From: Bifidobacterium breve
GTDB taxonomy: Bacteria; Actinomycetota; Acidimicrobiia; Acidimicrobiales; Ilumatobacteraceae
Assembly (NCBI GenBank): GCA_945862045.1
Contig: CAMAWR010000015.1
Span: 1-46,248 of the forward strand
Length of the DNA stretch: 46,248 nucleotides
Direction of reading: 5' to 3'
Part shown: positions 1 through 9,838 of the stretch, in pieces
Layout of the letters: every line of letters begins with the position of its first letter
How positions within the stretch are numbered: the first letter of the stretch is position 1
Program-made: the position numbers and the translations under genes
Notes under the pieces: model-generated
The model's input: only the letters and a program-made list of their open reading frames with translations
Databases searched by the model: none
What the model was told of the DNA's origin: nothing

Positions 1-59
1 CCGACCCCTGAGGTCTCTCACCCTAATGGCGTCGTCGTCCAGTCGCTATCGTGTCGGGC

Positions 60-548
60 ATGCCAAGTTTCGATGTGGTTTCCGAAGTAGACCGTCAGGA
101 ATTGAAGAACGCCGTCGACCAGGCCCAACGAGAAATTGGGCAAAGATACGACTTCAAGAACACTGATTCGTCCATCGAACAAAACGAACTGGTGCTCACC
201 TTACGCACTGCCAGTGAAGATCGTCTCCGCGCTTTGCGGACCGTGCTCGAAGAACGCTTCGTGAAACGTGGTGTGTCATTGCGCGGCCTTGACTGGGGCA
301 AAATCGAACCCGCCACGGGCGAGTCGGTTCGTCAGGTGGTCACAGTGACCGTCGGTATCAATAGTGACAAGGCGCGTGAAATCAACAAGTTGGTGAAGGA
401 AAAGGGCCCCAAGGGAGTATCTACGCAAACACAAGGTGACACTGTGCGTGTTTCGGGAAAGAAACGAGACGACTTACAGGCAGTTATCACCTTGTTACAG
501 GGGGCCGGCCTCGGGTTACCCCTACAGTTCGTGAACTTTCGCGACTAG
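60..548 (+). CDS. yajQ: YajQ-family nucleotide-binding protein (DUF520)
   Basis: A 162-residue protein matching the whole length of the YajQ/DUF520 family. It opens MPSFDVVSEVD and closes LQFVNFRD, both family hallmarks, with the internal GDTVRVSGKKRDDLQ segment. Family members have two ferredoxin-like domains; some bind cyclic di-GMP and act as effectors, others have been linked to nucleic-acid binding, so the role here is not fixed. I place the start at the ATG at 60 because it coincides with the family N-terminus; a GTG at 51 would add three residues. It converges on acs, only 15 bases away. No promoter can be judged because the window starts 59 bases upstream. Confidence 0.93.
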   Translation: MPSFDVVSEVDRQELKNAVDQAQREIGQRYDFKNTDSSIEQNELVLTLRTASEDRLRALRTVLEERFVKRGVSLRGLDWGKIEPATGESVRQVVTVTVGINSDKAREINKLVKEKGPKGVSTQTQGDTVRVSGKKRDDLQAVITLLQGAGLGLPLQFVNFRD

Positions 549-563
549 CGCCCGTCGCACGGT

Positions 564-2519
564 TCAGTCTTCGGATGGCGAATCGGTCGCACGTCGCTGC
601 AATTCAGTCACGACCGATGCATCAGCAAGGGTGGTCGTGTCACCAAGGTTGCGACCCTCTGCGACATCACGCAGGAGACGTCGCATGATTTTGCCGCTAC
701 GGGTTTTGGGTAAATCAGGGGTGAAATAAATGGTCTTCGGTTTGGCGATTGCTCCAATTTCTTTGGCCACGTGGTCACGCAACACTTTCTCATCAACCGA
801 CAGGCCACCCCGCAACGTCACATACGCAATAATGGCTTGGCCAGTGGTTGCGTCATTTGCCCCCACTACAGCCGCTTCAGCAACCGACGGATGTGACACC
901 AATGCCGACTCCACCTCGGTGGTGGAAATGCGGTGACCCGACACGTTCATCACATCATCCACGCGACCCAGCAGCCACAGATAGCCATCTTCATCCAACT
1001 TTGCGCCATCACCAGCGAAATAACGACCAGGAAAACGGCTCCAATAGGTTTCACGATAACGCTCGGGGTCGCCCCAGATGCCGCGCAACATTCCGGGCCA
1101 CGGCTGCGTGAGCGTCAGGTATCCCCCACCGCGAGTAATGGTGTTGCCGGCTTCATCGACAACTTCAGCAGCAATTCCTGGCAGTGGATGTGTGGCTGAA
1201 CCAGGTTTTGTGATCGTCACACCGGGTAGTGGGCTGATCATCATTCCACCAGTTTCGGTTTGCCACCACGTGTCAATGATCGGACAGCGACCGTGTCCAA
1301 TGGTTTCCTGGTACCAGATCCACGCTTCGGGGTTGATCGGCTCACCCACACTGCCGAGTAGTCGCAACGACGAAAGATCGTGCTTCGCGGGTTCTTGCGC
1401 CCCCCATTTCATGTAGGTACGAATCGCCGTAGGGGCGGTATAAAAAATGGTGACTTTATATTTGTCGATCAGCGACCATACGCGATCATTGGCTGGATAA
1501 TTCGGCACCCCTTCGTACATCACTTGCGTAGCACCATTTGCAAGTGGTCCATAAACGATGTAGCTGTGGCCCGTGACCCAACCCACGTCGGCGGTGCACC
1601 AAAACACATCCCGATCAGGTTGATGATCGAATGCGTACTTGAATGTGGTCGCGACATGAGTGAGGTAGCCACCCGTGGTGTGCATGATGCCTTTGGGTTT
1701 GCCCGTTGTGCCAGAGGTATACAACAAAAACAGCAGTTGCTCGGCGTCCATCGGCTCGGCGGGGCACGTGGGCGCTGCTTGCGCAAGTAGTTCGTGATAC
1801 CAGTGGTCACGACCCGCTTGCATCGCCACTTCGTTACCACCACGGCGCACGACCACGACATGTTCGATTGTCGGTGTGTACTCCACTGCTGCATCAGCTT
1901 GGGGTTTCAGCGGAAAAATTTCTCCCCGCCGCCAACCGCCATCAGCAGTGATGAGCACTTTTGCCGACGCATCATTGATGCGGTCAGCCAACGCCTGTGC
2001 TGAAAAGCCACCGAACACCACACTGTGGGCCGCGCCAATCCGGGCACACGCCAACATCGCCACCGCAGCCTCAGGGATCATCGGCAGATAAATATTGATG
2101 CGGTCACCTTTTTGCACGCCGAGTGAGCGCAACGCGTTGGCGAATTTCTGTGTTTCATCGAGCAATTCTTGATAGGTCACCACCCGCGTGTCACCTGGTT
2201 CGCCCTCCCAATAGAAGGCCACTTTGTGGCCATGGCCAGCCAGCACATGTCGGTCAAGACAGTTGTACGACACATTCAGCTCACCACCAATGAACCATTT
2301 CACGAACGGCAGTTTCCACTCACAGATGGTGTGCCATGGCTTTGACCACGACAACAATTCGCCGGCATGCCGGGCCCAGAAACCTTCGTAATCACGGCGG
2401 CCTTCGTCATGAAGGGACGAATCAGCGACCAAAGTTGTTGCTACGAATTCCGCCGATGGAGGAAATTTACGACTCTCGTGCCCGAGATCTTGAATGGTTG
2501 CATCGTCGCTACCTGCCAC
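564..2519 (-). CDS. acs: Acetyl-CoA synthetase (AMP-forming)
   Basis: Activates acetate to acetyl-CoA through acetyl-AMP. Adenylate-forming motifs are intact and in order: the phosphate loop [11 protein letters not shown], the adenine-binding [10 protein letters not shown], the hinge segment [26 protein letters not shown], and the C-terminal [11 protein letters not shown], whose lysine (about residue 610) is the catalytic, acetylation-regulated lysine of the family. The GTG at 2519 gives 651 residues, the usual family length, and has a strong Shine-Dalgarno (AAAGGAG, 2528-2534) eight bases upstream. An in-frame TTG at 2582 would overlap the divergent transporter start and lacks such a site. 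Convergent with yajQ. Suggests acetate scavenging. Confidence 0.97.
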   Translation of the reverse strand: MAGSDDATIQDLGHESRKFPPSAEFVATTLVADSSLHDEGRRDYEGFWARHAGELLSWSKPWHTICEWKLPFVKWFIGGELNVSYNCLDRHVLAGHGHKVAFYWEGEPGDTRVVTYQELLDETQKFANALRSLGVQKGDRINIYLPMIPEAAVAMLACARIGAAHSVVFGGFSAQALADRINDASAKVLITADGGWRRGEIFPLKPQADAAVEYTPTIEHVVVVRRGGNEVAMQAGRDHWYHELLAQAAPTCPAEPMDAEQLLFLLYTSGTTGKPKGIMHTTGGYLTHVATTFKYAFDHQPDRDVFWCTADVGWVTGHSYIVYGPLANGATQVMYEGVPNYPANDRVWSLIDKYKVTIFYTAPTAIRTYMKWGAQEPAKHDLSSLRLLGSVGEPINPEAWIWYQETIGHGRCPIIDTWWQTETGGMMISPLPGVTITKPGSATHPLPGIAAEVVDEAGNTITRGGGYLTLTQPWPGMLRGIWGDPERYRETYWSRFPGRYFAGDGAKLDEDGYLWLLGRVDDVMNVSGHRISTTEVESALVSHPSVAEAAVVGANDATTGQAIIAYVTLRGGLSVDEKVLRDHVAKEIGAIAKPKTIYFTPDLPKTRSGKIMRRLLRDVAEGRNLGDTTTLADASVVTELQRRATDSPSED

Positions 2520-2527
2520 CTCTAATT

Positions 2528-2534
2528 CTCCTTT
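2528..2534 (-). promoter_or_regulatory. Ribosome binding site that fixes the acs start
   Basis: Minus-strand AAAGGAG, eight bases before the GTG at 2519. It favours that codon over the upstream in-frame TTG at 2582 and leaves a 47-base divergent gap to the transporter gene. Confidence 0.75.
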
Positions 2535-2566
2535 TCGCTCGCCTTCTGTGAGAATAGTGACTCGCC

Positions 2567-3499
2567 ATGGATGATCAGCCAATCGCCACCCGCTTTAGCG
2601 CTTTGGACTGGACGCTTGCCGCAGCCCTCGCACTCACATGGGGTTCATCATTCCTTTTGATTGCCATCATCATTGAGCATTTCGACCCTGCGGTAGTGCC
2701 GTTCGGGCGGGCACTGGCGGGTGCCGTTGCGCTTGCGTTTTTTCCGGGTGCCCGCACGGCCATTCCCCGTCAGCATTGGCCCCGCATCGCCATTCTCGGG
2801 TTGGTGTGGATGGCGTTGCCTTTTTCGCTCTTCCCGTTGGCACAGCAAACCACCGCCAGCAGCGTTGCAGGAATGATCAACGGTGGGCTGCCCGTGGTGA
2901 TTGCACTGGTGACCGCAGTTTGGGTGCGACGAATGCCGAGCACCCAACGCATCATCGCAATTCTGATTGGCTTTGTCGGTATCACCGTGATCGCACTGCC
3001 GGCGATTCGCAGCGAATCGGCCAGTGGCGAATCCATCGCCGACCTGCGCGGAATCGCCCTGCTACTCGCAGCAGTGCTGGGCTACGCGTTTGGTGCAAAC
3101 ATTGCGCGCCCACTGCAGGCCCAATACTCACCAGCACGACTTCTGATGCGGGTGCAGTTTGCCGCCGCGTTGTGGTCGCTACCTTTTGCTGCTGGGGGTA
3201 TAGCGAATTCGCAGTTAGCTTGGTCGGCAGTTGCTGCCCTTGCGGTACTCGGCATCGTCAGCACGGGTATTGCTTTCGTTCTATTCGGAACCCTGCTCGA
3301 GCGCACGGGCATCACCCGAGCCATGATTCCTACTTACTTCACACCAATCGTCGGGTTGATATTGGGCGCAGTATTCAATGATGAACGAATTGCGATCATC
3401 TCAGTCCTCGGAATGTGTGTTGTCATCACATCGGCATGGATGACGAGCAAACCAGATGCGCGGGATGTGCTACTCAGCGACACCACTGAACGACGCTGA
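2567..3499 (+). CDS. EamA-family (DMT superfamily) transporter
   Basis: A 310-residue polytopic membrane protein with about ten hydrophobic helices in two similar halves, the EamA duplication (first half about residues 15-145, second about 160-295). The N-terminal half carries the familiar [15 protein letters not shown] segment. Family members export or import metabolites such as amino acids or purines; the substrate cannot be told from the sequence. It diverges from acs, and its last 26 bases overlap the end of the midA-like gene on the other strand (convergent stops at 3499 and 3474). No clear Shine-Dalgarno precedes the ATG. Confidence 0.88.
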   Translation: MDDQPIATRFSALDWTLAAALALTWGSSFLLIAIIIEHFDPAVVPFGRALAGAVALAFFPGARTAIPRQHWPRIAILGLVWMALPFSLFPLAQQTTASSVAGMINGGLPVVIALVTAVWVRRMPSTQRIIAILIGFVGITVIALPAIRSESASGESIADLRGIALLLAAVLGYAFGANIARPLQAQYSPARLLMRVQFAAALWSLPFAAGGIANSQLAWSAVAALAVLGIVSTGIAFVLFGTLLERTGITRAMIPTYFTPIVGLILGAVFNDERIAIISVLGMCVVITSAWMTSKPDARDVLLSDTTERR

Positions 3500-4490
3500 A
3501 GCCGCCAAGACCAGCTGGGTCAAGCAACGCTTCTGCCTCGCGAATACGGCTGCGCATAGCCATCGCCGCAAGGTCTGGTGCAGCAGCAGCCTGCTGCCAC
3601 GCCGCTCGGCCCTCCTCGACCATCGCTGTGATGCCGTGTTCGATCAGAAACTCTGCCTGTGTCGCCACCACCGATGCAACAGGCAACTGGTCAAGTGCGA
3701 CTTCTACGGTGATATCTTGCTCGCCCACTGCCGACAAATAGTGAACACCTCGCCGGTGATCGGTGAAGGTGCGTAACCACTCGCGCCACGGTCGCAGACA
3801 CATCATCGGCGATGACGTGCAGTAGTCCAGCACGACGAGTCGACCGGCCGTCAACAAACTGCGGGCCTGAGTCACCCAATGTGCTGCGGCATCCTGCACC
3901 GCCACACGTGCGCTGTGCGCAGCCTCGGCGGGTAAACATCTGGGCAACTCACGACACGTCATCAATCGTTCAACAAAGCGGCCACCTTCCCACGCCACGT
4001 ACGCCTCTCGCCACGATTCATCGAATACGAACAATCGAGTCGGCAAATTGTCGAGCAACTCATTGGCAATAATCACGCCAATGAAAGGTTCAGTCGGCAT
4101 CACCGCGCACGATTCGACACCGGCAGGATGCAGCGCACGCTGCTCTGCTGACACCTCGACAGCCACATAGCGCAACGCGTTCGAGCACGCTGGCTTGGCA
4201 GCAATTACGGCTCGCGCCAACGTGCCCGGCCCAGCCCCCACTTCAAGCACCGTGAACGAGTCGGGGCTGTCAAGTTCTCGCCACCAGCTGTCACATGCAC
4301 GCGCAATCACTGCCCCAAACAACGGCCCGACTTCGGGCGACGTGATGAAGTCGCCCCGTCGACCGGCACGTCCCGAACGCATATAAAAACCCCGCTCGCC
4401 ATACAAGGCAACCGACATGAATTCGTCGAAACGCAGTGCACCACCACGGGCGCCAATCGCCCGCCGAGCGTCGTCAGCCGCCGAAGGCAC
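3474..4490 (-). CDS. MidA/NDUFAF7-family SAM-dependent methyltransferase
   Basis: A 338-residue class I methyltransferase of the MidA (DUF185) family. Signatures are ALRFDEFMSVALY, GDFITSPEV (about 47-55), the SAM loop VLEVGAGPGT (81-90) and IANELLDNLP. In mitochondria the homologue NDUFAF7 dimethylates an arginine of NDUFS2 (NuoD) and is needed for complex I assembly; bacterial members are mostly unstudied. Here it is the last gene of the EFG-less nuo operon and overlaps the end of nuoN, so a complex I role is a reasonable inference. The start is uncertain: GTG at 4490 gives a 17-base overlap with nuoN, while a GTG at 4511 and a TTG at 4526 are also in frame. Confidence 0.86.
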   Translation of the reverse strand: MPSAADDARRAIGARGGALRFDEFMSVALYGERGFYMRSGRAGRRGDFITSPEVGPLFGAVIARACDSWWRELDSPDSFTVLEVGAGPGTLARAVIAAKPACSNALRYVAVEVSAEQRALHPAGVESCAVMPTEPFIGVIIANELLDNLPTRLFVFDESWREAYVAWEGGRFVERLMTCRELPRCLPAEAAHSARVAVQDAAAHWVTQARSLLTAGRLVVLDYCTSSPMMCLRPWREWLRTFTDHRRGVHYLSAVGEQDITVEVALDQLPVASVVATQAEFLIEHGITAMVEEGRAAWQQAAAAPDLAAMAMRSRIREAEALLDPAGLGGFSVVQWCR

Positions 4491-5988
4491 CGAGAAGTTC
4501 GGCCATCTCACCGAAACGCAACACAATGCCAGGCAGGATGCCGAACAACAGTGTCACTACAGCCGTGATACCCAGTGCAATTTGTATCGATGACGGTGTG
4601 ACTATCGGCGTGGTATCACCGTGTGGAACCGGACGCATCCATACCTCGCGCATGATGTTGCCGTAGTAGCCGAATGCAATCACCGAGTTGACGGCACCAA
4701 TGATTGCCAGCACATACGCCCACGGTGTCGCATCGGTGAGCAACGCTTGAAACGCAGAGAACTTACCGATCCAGCCACCGAGTGGTGGAATACCTGCCAG
4801 CGATGCCAAAAAGAGCGTGAGCAAGACGCCCATTGCCGGTGCATAAGAAAACAATCCCCCGAGTGACGAAATTTCGCCACTGCGGGTCTTGCGTGAAACG
4901 GCAAGAATGACCGCAAACATTCCAAGGTTGGTCGCTGCATACACGAGTAGATACACGACAACGGCACGCAGTGCCGACTCACCAGCTGGACCACCAGCGA
5001 CAGCCAGTGGCATCAATACGAAGCCGCCTTGGCTCACCGACGAGTACGCAATCATGCGCACGAAGTTGGTCTGACGCAGTGCGAACAAATTGCCGACCGT
5101 CATGGTGAGTGCTGACAGCCCCCAAATAAATGGTTGCCAGACATCACGACCTTCCGGAAATGCGGTGAGCACCATCACCACGAGTGCGGTGAAACCGGCC
5201 GCTTTGCTCGCCACCGACAAAAATGCCGTTACTGGTGTTGGTGCACCTTCATAGGTATCGGGCGCCCAGGTGTGGAAGGGCACAGCCGACACCTTGAACG
5301 CAAACCCGACGACGACGAACACGATGGCCAGTGCCTGCACTGCCCCGAAGGCGCCGTCAAGATCTATCGATTTGCCAATGTCAATCAACAACGTGGAATT
5401 GGCGACGCCGTACAACATCGACATGCCGTACAACATCACTGCTGAAGCGAACACACCGAGCAAGAAGTACTTCACACCGGCTTCGTTGCTCTTCACATCG
5501 CGTTTGCGCCACGCAGCGAGCATGTACGCCGGTATCGAGAGGAATTCCAGGGCTACGAACACCGACACCAGGTCTCGTGCCGATGCCATCATCATCATGC
5601 CGAGCAAACTAGAGAGCAATAAGAACCAGTATTCACCCCGCCAATAGTCACCTTCCTCAACGTGCGACGTAGAAAGCAACACGATGACATAGCCAGCCAA
5701 CAAGAACAGTCCCTTCATCACCAGACTGAATTCATCGACCACGTAGCGGCCATCAAACAGTGAGCGCACCGAGTTGTCGTGGAGCATCAGCGTGAGCACC
5801 GGCAACACCGCACCGAGCAACGAAAAACCCGTGAGTACCGACAACAACCATTTGTTGCGCTCGGTGGTGAATAGGTCGACCAATAGCACCACGGTGAGCC
5901 CGATTGCCAATACGATTTCAGGCGCCAGCGCGTGATAATCAATCGTTGGCGCTACCCATCCAGCCGCAAGAGTGAGGGACAACGTCAC
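4474..5988 (-). CDS. nuoN: NADH-quinone oxidoreductase subunit N (cluster 1)
   Basis: A 504-residue antiporter-like membrane subunit of complex I with about 14 helices. The residues expected for proton translocation are present: the TM5 glutamate in VFVALEFLSIPAY, the broken-helix lysine in FKVSAVPFHTWAPDTY, a second lysine in SVASKAAGF, and the distal lysine in GGWIGKFSAF. The GTG start at 5988 follows a good Shine-Dalgarno (GGAGG) inside the end of nuoM, with only three bases between the nuoM stop and this start. It belongs to the 11-subunit complex I cluster that has no NuoEFG. Confidence 0.96.
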   Translation of the reverse strand: MTLSLTLAAGWVAPTIDYHALAPEIVLAIGLTVVLLVDLFTTERNKWLLSVLTGFSLLGAVLPVLTLMLHDNSVRSLFDGRYVVDEFSLVMKGLFLLAGYVIVLLSTSHVEEGDYWRGEYWFLLLSSLLGMMMMASARDLVSVFVALEFLSIPAYMLAAWRKRDVKSNEAGVKYFLLGVFASAVMLYGMSMLYGVANSTLLIDIGKSIDLDGAFGAVQALAIVFVVVGFAFKVSAVPFHTWAPDTYEGAPTPVTAFLSVASKAAGFTALVVMVLTAFPEGRDVWQPFIWGLSALTMTVGNLFALRQTNFVRMIAYSSVSQGGFVLMPLAVAGGPAGESALRAVVVYLLVYAATNLGMFAVILAVSRKTRSGEISSLGGLFSYAPAMGVLLTLFLASLAGIPPLGGWIGKFSAFQALLTDATPWAYVLAIIGAVNSVIAFGYYGNIMREVWMRPVPHGDTTPIVTPSSIQIALGITAVVTLLFGILPGIVLRFGEMAELLGAFGG

Positions 5989-5991
5989 GCG

Positions 5992-7515
5992 TCAGCCTCC
6001 GAACGCGCGCAGGGTTTCCTGCACGGCTGGGTCAATGATGCTGAACAACAAATTTGGTACGACGCCGAATACCACGATGGCGACCAACATCGGTACCCAC
6101 GCCAACCACTCACGCGTTGTCACGTCGTGAATCTCTTCGTGGTCACCACCCTTTGGTGTACCGAAGGCAGTGCGTTGGTAGAGCCATAGCAAATATCCGG
6201 CAGCCAAAACCGTGCCGATTGCCGCAATCACCATGTACACCCGATACACGGTGACATTCAAGCCATCGGCTGGGTTGTACGCCGACAAGATCGCGGGAAA
6301 TTCACCCCAGAAACCTGCCAGGCCTGGCAAACCAAGTGACGCCATCGTGCACAAGCCGAGAATCCAACCAAGGCGGGGCGCTTGCGTGAGCATGCCACCC
6401 AACTTGTTGATCTCCAAGGTGTGATAACGCTCTTTCACGCTGCCGGCGATGAAGAACAACATGCCGGTAATCAAGCCGTGTGCCACCATGCCAAAGACTG
6501 CAGCGTTGACCCCGAACGATGTAAGCGTCGAAATGCCGAGCATCACGAAGCCCATGTGCGCCACCGACGAAAACGCAATCAGTCGCTTCATATCGGTTTG
6601 CGCAAGACATCCCAAAGCGCCATAGATGATGCCGATTACTGCCAAACCACCGATCCACGGTGCCCACTCCAAGGCTGCGTCAGGCAGCATGGGAATTGCG
6701 ATACGTACGAAACCATACGTTCCAAGCTTCAACAGCACTGCCGCCAAAATCACCGAGCCCTGCGTGGGTGCCTGCGTATGTGCATCAGGCAGCCAGGTAT
6801 GAAAGGGGAACATCGGTACCTTCACCGCAAATCCAACGAACATGCCTGCAAAGATCCACACCTGCACGTTCTTTGCAATACCTGCACCATTTTCGACCAG
6901 ATACGGAATGGAAAAACTCTCTGCACCAGTTTTGAAGAATATTGCGAGGAAGGCAACGAGCATCAACGCCGAACCGAACATGGTGTAGAGGAAGAATTTG
7001 AGTGACGCGTATTGACGTTGCTCGCCACCCCACACGCCGATCATGAAGAACATCGGCAACAGCACCAGCTCAAAAAAGACGAAGAACAAAATGAGGTCTT
7101 GGGCAATGAACGTTCCGGCCATACCTGTCTGCAAAATCAGCATCAAGATGAAGAATGCCTTCGGGTTGCCAGGCGATGGCACGTGATCCAGGCTGTAGAT
7201 AACGACGAGCAACGTGATCACCATGCTCAATAGATATAGCGGCAGGCTGATGCCATCAACACCGATGAAGTACGTGCTTTTAATGAGTGGAATCCACTCG
7301 GCCTCAGCCACGAACTGCATCGAGCCTGCCTTGTCGAAGTTGAAACTGAACAGTGTGAACGCGCCAACAACCACGGTGGCGATTGAGGTGATGAGTGCCA
7401 CCAACTTGATGGCGGCTTCATTTGCTTTTGGTGTGATGAGCAAGACGAGCACACCGAGCATCGGCAGGAATGTGCCGACACTGAGCACCCAGTTGTCGTC
7501 GTAGATCATTTGCAT
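5992..7515 (-). CDS. nuoM: NADH-quinone oxidoreductase subunit M (cluster 1)
   Basis: A 507-residue antiporter-like subunit. Key charged residues are intact: the TM5 glutamate in FFVFFELVLLPMF, lysines in VKVPMFPFHTWLPDAHT and LLKLGTYG, and the distal glutamate in GFWGEFPAIL. I start it at the ATG at 7515, preceded by GGGAG at 7524-7528 and just past the nuoL stop (7538). A longer reading to 7569 would add 18 residues of non-family sequence inside nuoL. It is the central proton-pumping module between nuoL and nuoN. Confidence 0.96.
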   Translation of the reverse strand: MQMIYDDNWVLSVGTFLPMLGVLVLLITPKANEAAIKLVALITSIATVVVGAFTLFSFNFDKAGSMQFVAEAEWIPLIKSTYFIGVDGISLPLYLLSMVITLLVVIYSLDHVPSPGNPKAFFILMLILQTGMAGTFIAQDLILFFVFFELVLLPMFFMIGVWGGEQRQYASLKFFLYTMFGSALMLVAFLAIFFKTGAESFSIPYLVENGAGIAKNVQVWIFAGMFVGFAVKVPMFPFHTWLPDAHTQAPTQGSVILAAVLLKLGTYGFVRIAIPMLPDAALEWAPWIGGLAVIGIIYGALGCLAQTDMKRLIAFSSVAHMGFVMLGISTLTSFGVNAAVFGMVAHGLITGMLFFIAGSVKERYHTLEINKLGGMLTQAPRLGWILGLCTMASLGLPGLAGFWGEFPAILSAYNPADGLNVTVYRVYMVIAAIGTVLAAGYLLWLYQRTAFGTPKGGDHEEIHDVTTREWLAWVPMLVAIVVFGVVPNLLFSIIDPAVQETLRAFGG

Positions 7516-7523
7516 GGTGTTAT

Positions 7524-7528
7524 CTCCC
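7524..7528 (-). promoter_or_regulatory. Ribosome binding site that fixes the cluster 1 nuoM start
   Basis: Minus-strand GGGAG, eight bases before the ATG at 7515, in the 22-base gap after nuoL. It supports the 507-residue NuoM over a longer frame beginning inside nuoL. Confidence 0.7.
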
Positions 7529-7537
7529 GTTGTGTAA

Positions 7538-9838
7538 TCACGTATTGAGAATGACGAAGACGAGTGCAACTACTGCGGCCGTCGCAAAAAGCAGCGCCCC
7601 ATAGTGGCCGACTCGCCCAGACTGTAATGGTTGCACTGCCACACCCGTCGTTTTGGTGAGGTCAGCCGATGCATTGACCGCACCGTCAACGACACGCTGA
7701 TCGATATCGCGGTACACCACCATCGCAACGGCGCGGGCACTGCGGGCGATTCCGTGCAGGATGCCGTCGAGAATATTCTGGTTAAACCAGTACGCACTGC
7801 GGGCGATTGGTCCGGCAATCGTGCCCACCACGCCACGTTCGTACACGTCATCGAGGTAGTACTTGTTGGCCAGCAGTCGATAGCCCGCACGCGCCAACCC
7901 ATTTCGCTCTGTGAGCCCGACAAGTCGCGGGTCGCGACGCCCATACAACGCTGCACTCAACAACCAGCTGACCGCGATTCCGGTAAACACAATCATGAGT
8001 GATAGCAGCGCTTTTGACCACTTGAACTTGGCGTGGTTCAGCTGCGGTGCATAACAGATACCTGCGGTTGGAGCCTCCTTGCCACATGGCGATTCGACAC
8101 CTCCCGCCTCGGAACTTGGCACTGAGATCGCAAACGACTCACCCGGCCCACCAGCCGACGGTTGTGCCGCGACCAATGCACGCGGCTCGACCCACTTCTT
8201 CATGTATTCCCAGGATTCGCCGAACGGCGTGGCATTGAACAACCCGGCAAAAATTGCCAGCACCGCAAGAACTGCAATCGGTCCCGTGATGAGGATGCCG
8301 GACTCATGCGGCGAATCATGCGAATCGTGAGAATCGTGCGCCTCATGCGAATCGTGAGAGTCGTGAGAGTCGTGAGAGTCGTGTTCCCCCGCCGATGCGC
8401 CCCGCGCCTGCCCGAAGAATGTGAGGTACGTGGCTCGCGTCATGTACGCCGCGGTAAGAAATGCGCCACCAAGACCCACTGCCATGAACCAGGTGTACCC
8501 ATTGCCACCCACATTGTCGATGATTTCATCCTTGGAAAAAAAGCCCGAGAATGGAAACACACCGCACAGTGCCAGCGTCGACACTGTCCACGCTGCAAAC
8601 GTGATTGGCATATGTTTGCGCAGACCACCCATGTCTTTTTTCATGTCAAACGAATGGTGTGATGCACTGTGGCTGATTGAACCAGCACACAAAAAGAGGC
8701 ACGCCTTGAAGAATGCGTGCGTGAAGATGTGGAACACCGCAGGCAGCCACGCACCGGCACCGAGGCCGAGCATCATGTAGCCGAGTTGGCTGACCGTGCT
8801 GTATGCCAGCACCCGTTTGATGTCGGTTTGCACGAAAGCCAGGGCGGCTGCGACAACGATGGTGATCGCAGCAATCACCATGATCACGTTGGATGACGGA
8901 CCAAGAATGTCGAGGCCCGTGAAGAAAACTGGATACAGACGGGCTACGAGGAATACGCCAGCCACCACCATTGTTGATGAATGCAACAGCGAACTTACTG
9001 GTGTGGGGCCGGCCATCGCATCCGGCAACCAGGTGTGCAACGGGAATTGACCGCTCTTGCCGATTGCAGCAATGAAGAGTGCGACTGCAGCGACGAGGAT
9101 GACCGTCGAGTTCGGTTCACCCGACAGCGCCCATGCCGAAATACCGCGGATCGAGAAACCGGACAAGCCAAGGTTGGTGGTGGTCCACTCATTGGCGGCA
9201 AAAAACAGCATCGCGATGCCAACCAACAGACCGACGTCGCCCGTACGTACGGTGAAAAAAGCCTTGAGCGCAGCCCGACTATTGGCCCCATCTTCCCACC
9301 AGTGACCGATGAGCATGAACGAACACAAGCCCATGATTTCCCAACCGAGTAAAAACAGAATCATGTCTTCGGCAACCACCATCGCCAACATGCCGGCGGA
9401 AAAGAGGGTCAGTGCCGCAAAAAAGTGGGTGAAGCGACGATCGCCGCGCAGATACTCAAGCGAATAAATCTGGATGAGTGTCGAAATGAGCGCCACAACG
9501 AACAGCACCACGACAGTGAGCCCGTCGACGTGCTGGCCAATCGTAAATTCAACCCCACCGGCTTGCCACCACGTCCACGTGCGCACCACTGGCGATATGA
9601 ATTGTTCCTCACCTGCGGCACCGACGCGCTGAATCCACTGCCAGGCGGCACCACTTGCCAGAACAAGACTGACGAAGATTGACAACACACCGAGCTCGCT
9701 ACCTTTTTTGGGCAATCGTTTGCCAAAGAGCACGATCAAAGCGAACCCGACCATCGGTACCACGGGCACGAGCCAGGCGTTGTCCAAAAACCAGCCGCCC
9801 TTGAGCGGTGACAACACCTCGGATACGGCCAACATCAT
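7538..9838 (-). CDS. nuoL: NADH-quinone oxidoreductase subunit L (cluster 1), with histidine-rich loop
   Basis: A 766-residue distal antiporter-like subunit, longer than the usual 610-650. Core residues are intact: the glutamate in FLLGWEIMGLCSF, lysines in AIGKSGQFPLHTWLPDA, TDIKRVLAYSTVS and FSGFFSKDEI, and the C-terminal lateral helix region ending near residue 766. Two insertions explain the extra length: nine histidines in HDS-type triplets (about residues 486-511) at the loop where other NuoL proteins have a short HES segment, and a Gly/Ser/Pro-rich stretch with two cysteines (about 555-600). The ATG at 9838 overlaps the nuoK stop as ATGA. Confidence 0.95.
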   Translation of the reverse strand: MMLAVSEVLSPLKGGWFLDNAWLVPVVPMVGFALIVLFGKRLPKKGSELGVLSIFVSLVLASGAAWQWIQRVGAAGEEQFISPVVRTWTWWQAGGVEFTIGQHVDGLTVVVLFVVALISTLIQIYSLEYLRGDRRFTHFFAALTLFSAGMLAMVVAEDMILFLLGWEIMGLCSFMLIGHWWEDGANSRAALKAFFTVRTGDVGLLVGIAMLFFAANEWTTTNLGLSGFSIRGISAWALSGEPNSTVILVAAVALFIAAIGKSGQFPLHTWLPDAMAGPTPVSSLLHSSTMVVAGVFLVARLYPVFFTGLDILGPSSNVIMVIAAITIVVAAALAFVQTDIKRVLAYSTVSQLGYMMLGLGAGAWLPAVFHIFTHAFFKACLFLCAGSISHSASHHSFDMKKDMGGLRKHMPITFAAWTVSTLALCGVFPFSGFFSKDEIIDNVGGNGYTWFMAVGLGGAFLTAAYMTRATYLTFFGQARGASAGEHDSHDSHDSHDSHEAHDSHDSHDSPHESGILITGPIAVLAVLAIFAGLFNATPFGESWEYMKKWVEPRALVAAQPSAGGPGESFAISVPSSEAGGVESPCGKEAPTAGICYAPQLNHAKFKWSKALLSLMIVFTGIAVSWLLSAALYGRRDPRLVGLTERNGLARAGYRLLANKYYLDDVYERGVVGTIAGPIARSAYWFNQNILDGILHGIARSARAVAMVVYRDIDQRVVDGAVNASADLTKTTGVAVQPLQSGRVGHYGALLFATAAVVALVFVILNT
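8306..8383 (-). repeat. In-frame nine-base repeat array encoding His-Asp-Ser triplets
   Basis: On the minus strand a CAC-GAC-TCT unit of nine bases is repeated, exactly three times at first and then with synonymous drift (CAC/CAT, GAC/GAT, TCT/TCG) and one HEA variant. It gives nine histidines over about 26 residues inside nuoL. The period keeps frame. It is coding, not a CRISPR or intergenic repeat. Confidence 0.9.

Noticed and set aside
2520-2582. Upstream TTG start for acs
   Set aside because: It overlaps the divergent transporter start and has no ribosome site, whereas the GTG at 2519 has a strong one and gives normal length.
2776-3381. 201-codon frame inside the EamA transporter
   Set aside because: Arg/His-rich out-of-frame translation of a well-supported membrane protein.
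8306-8383. Short tandem repeats that could suggest a CRISPR-like or regulatory array
   Set aside because: The nine-base unit keeps the nuoL reading frame and has no spacers; it is coding repeat.
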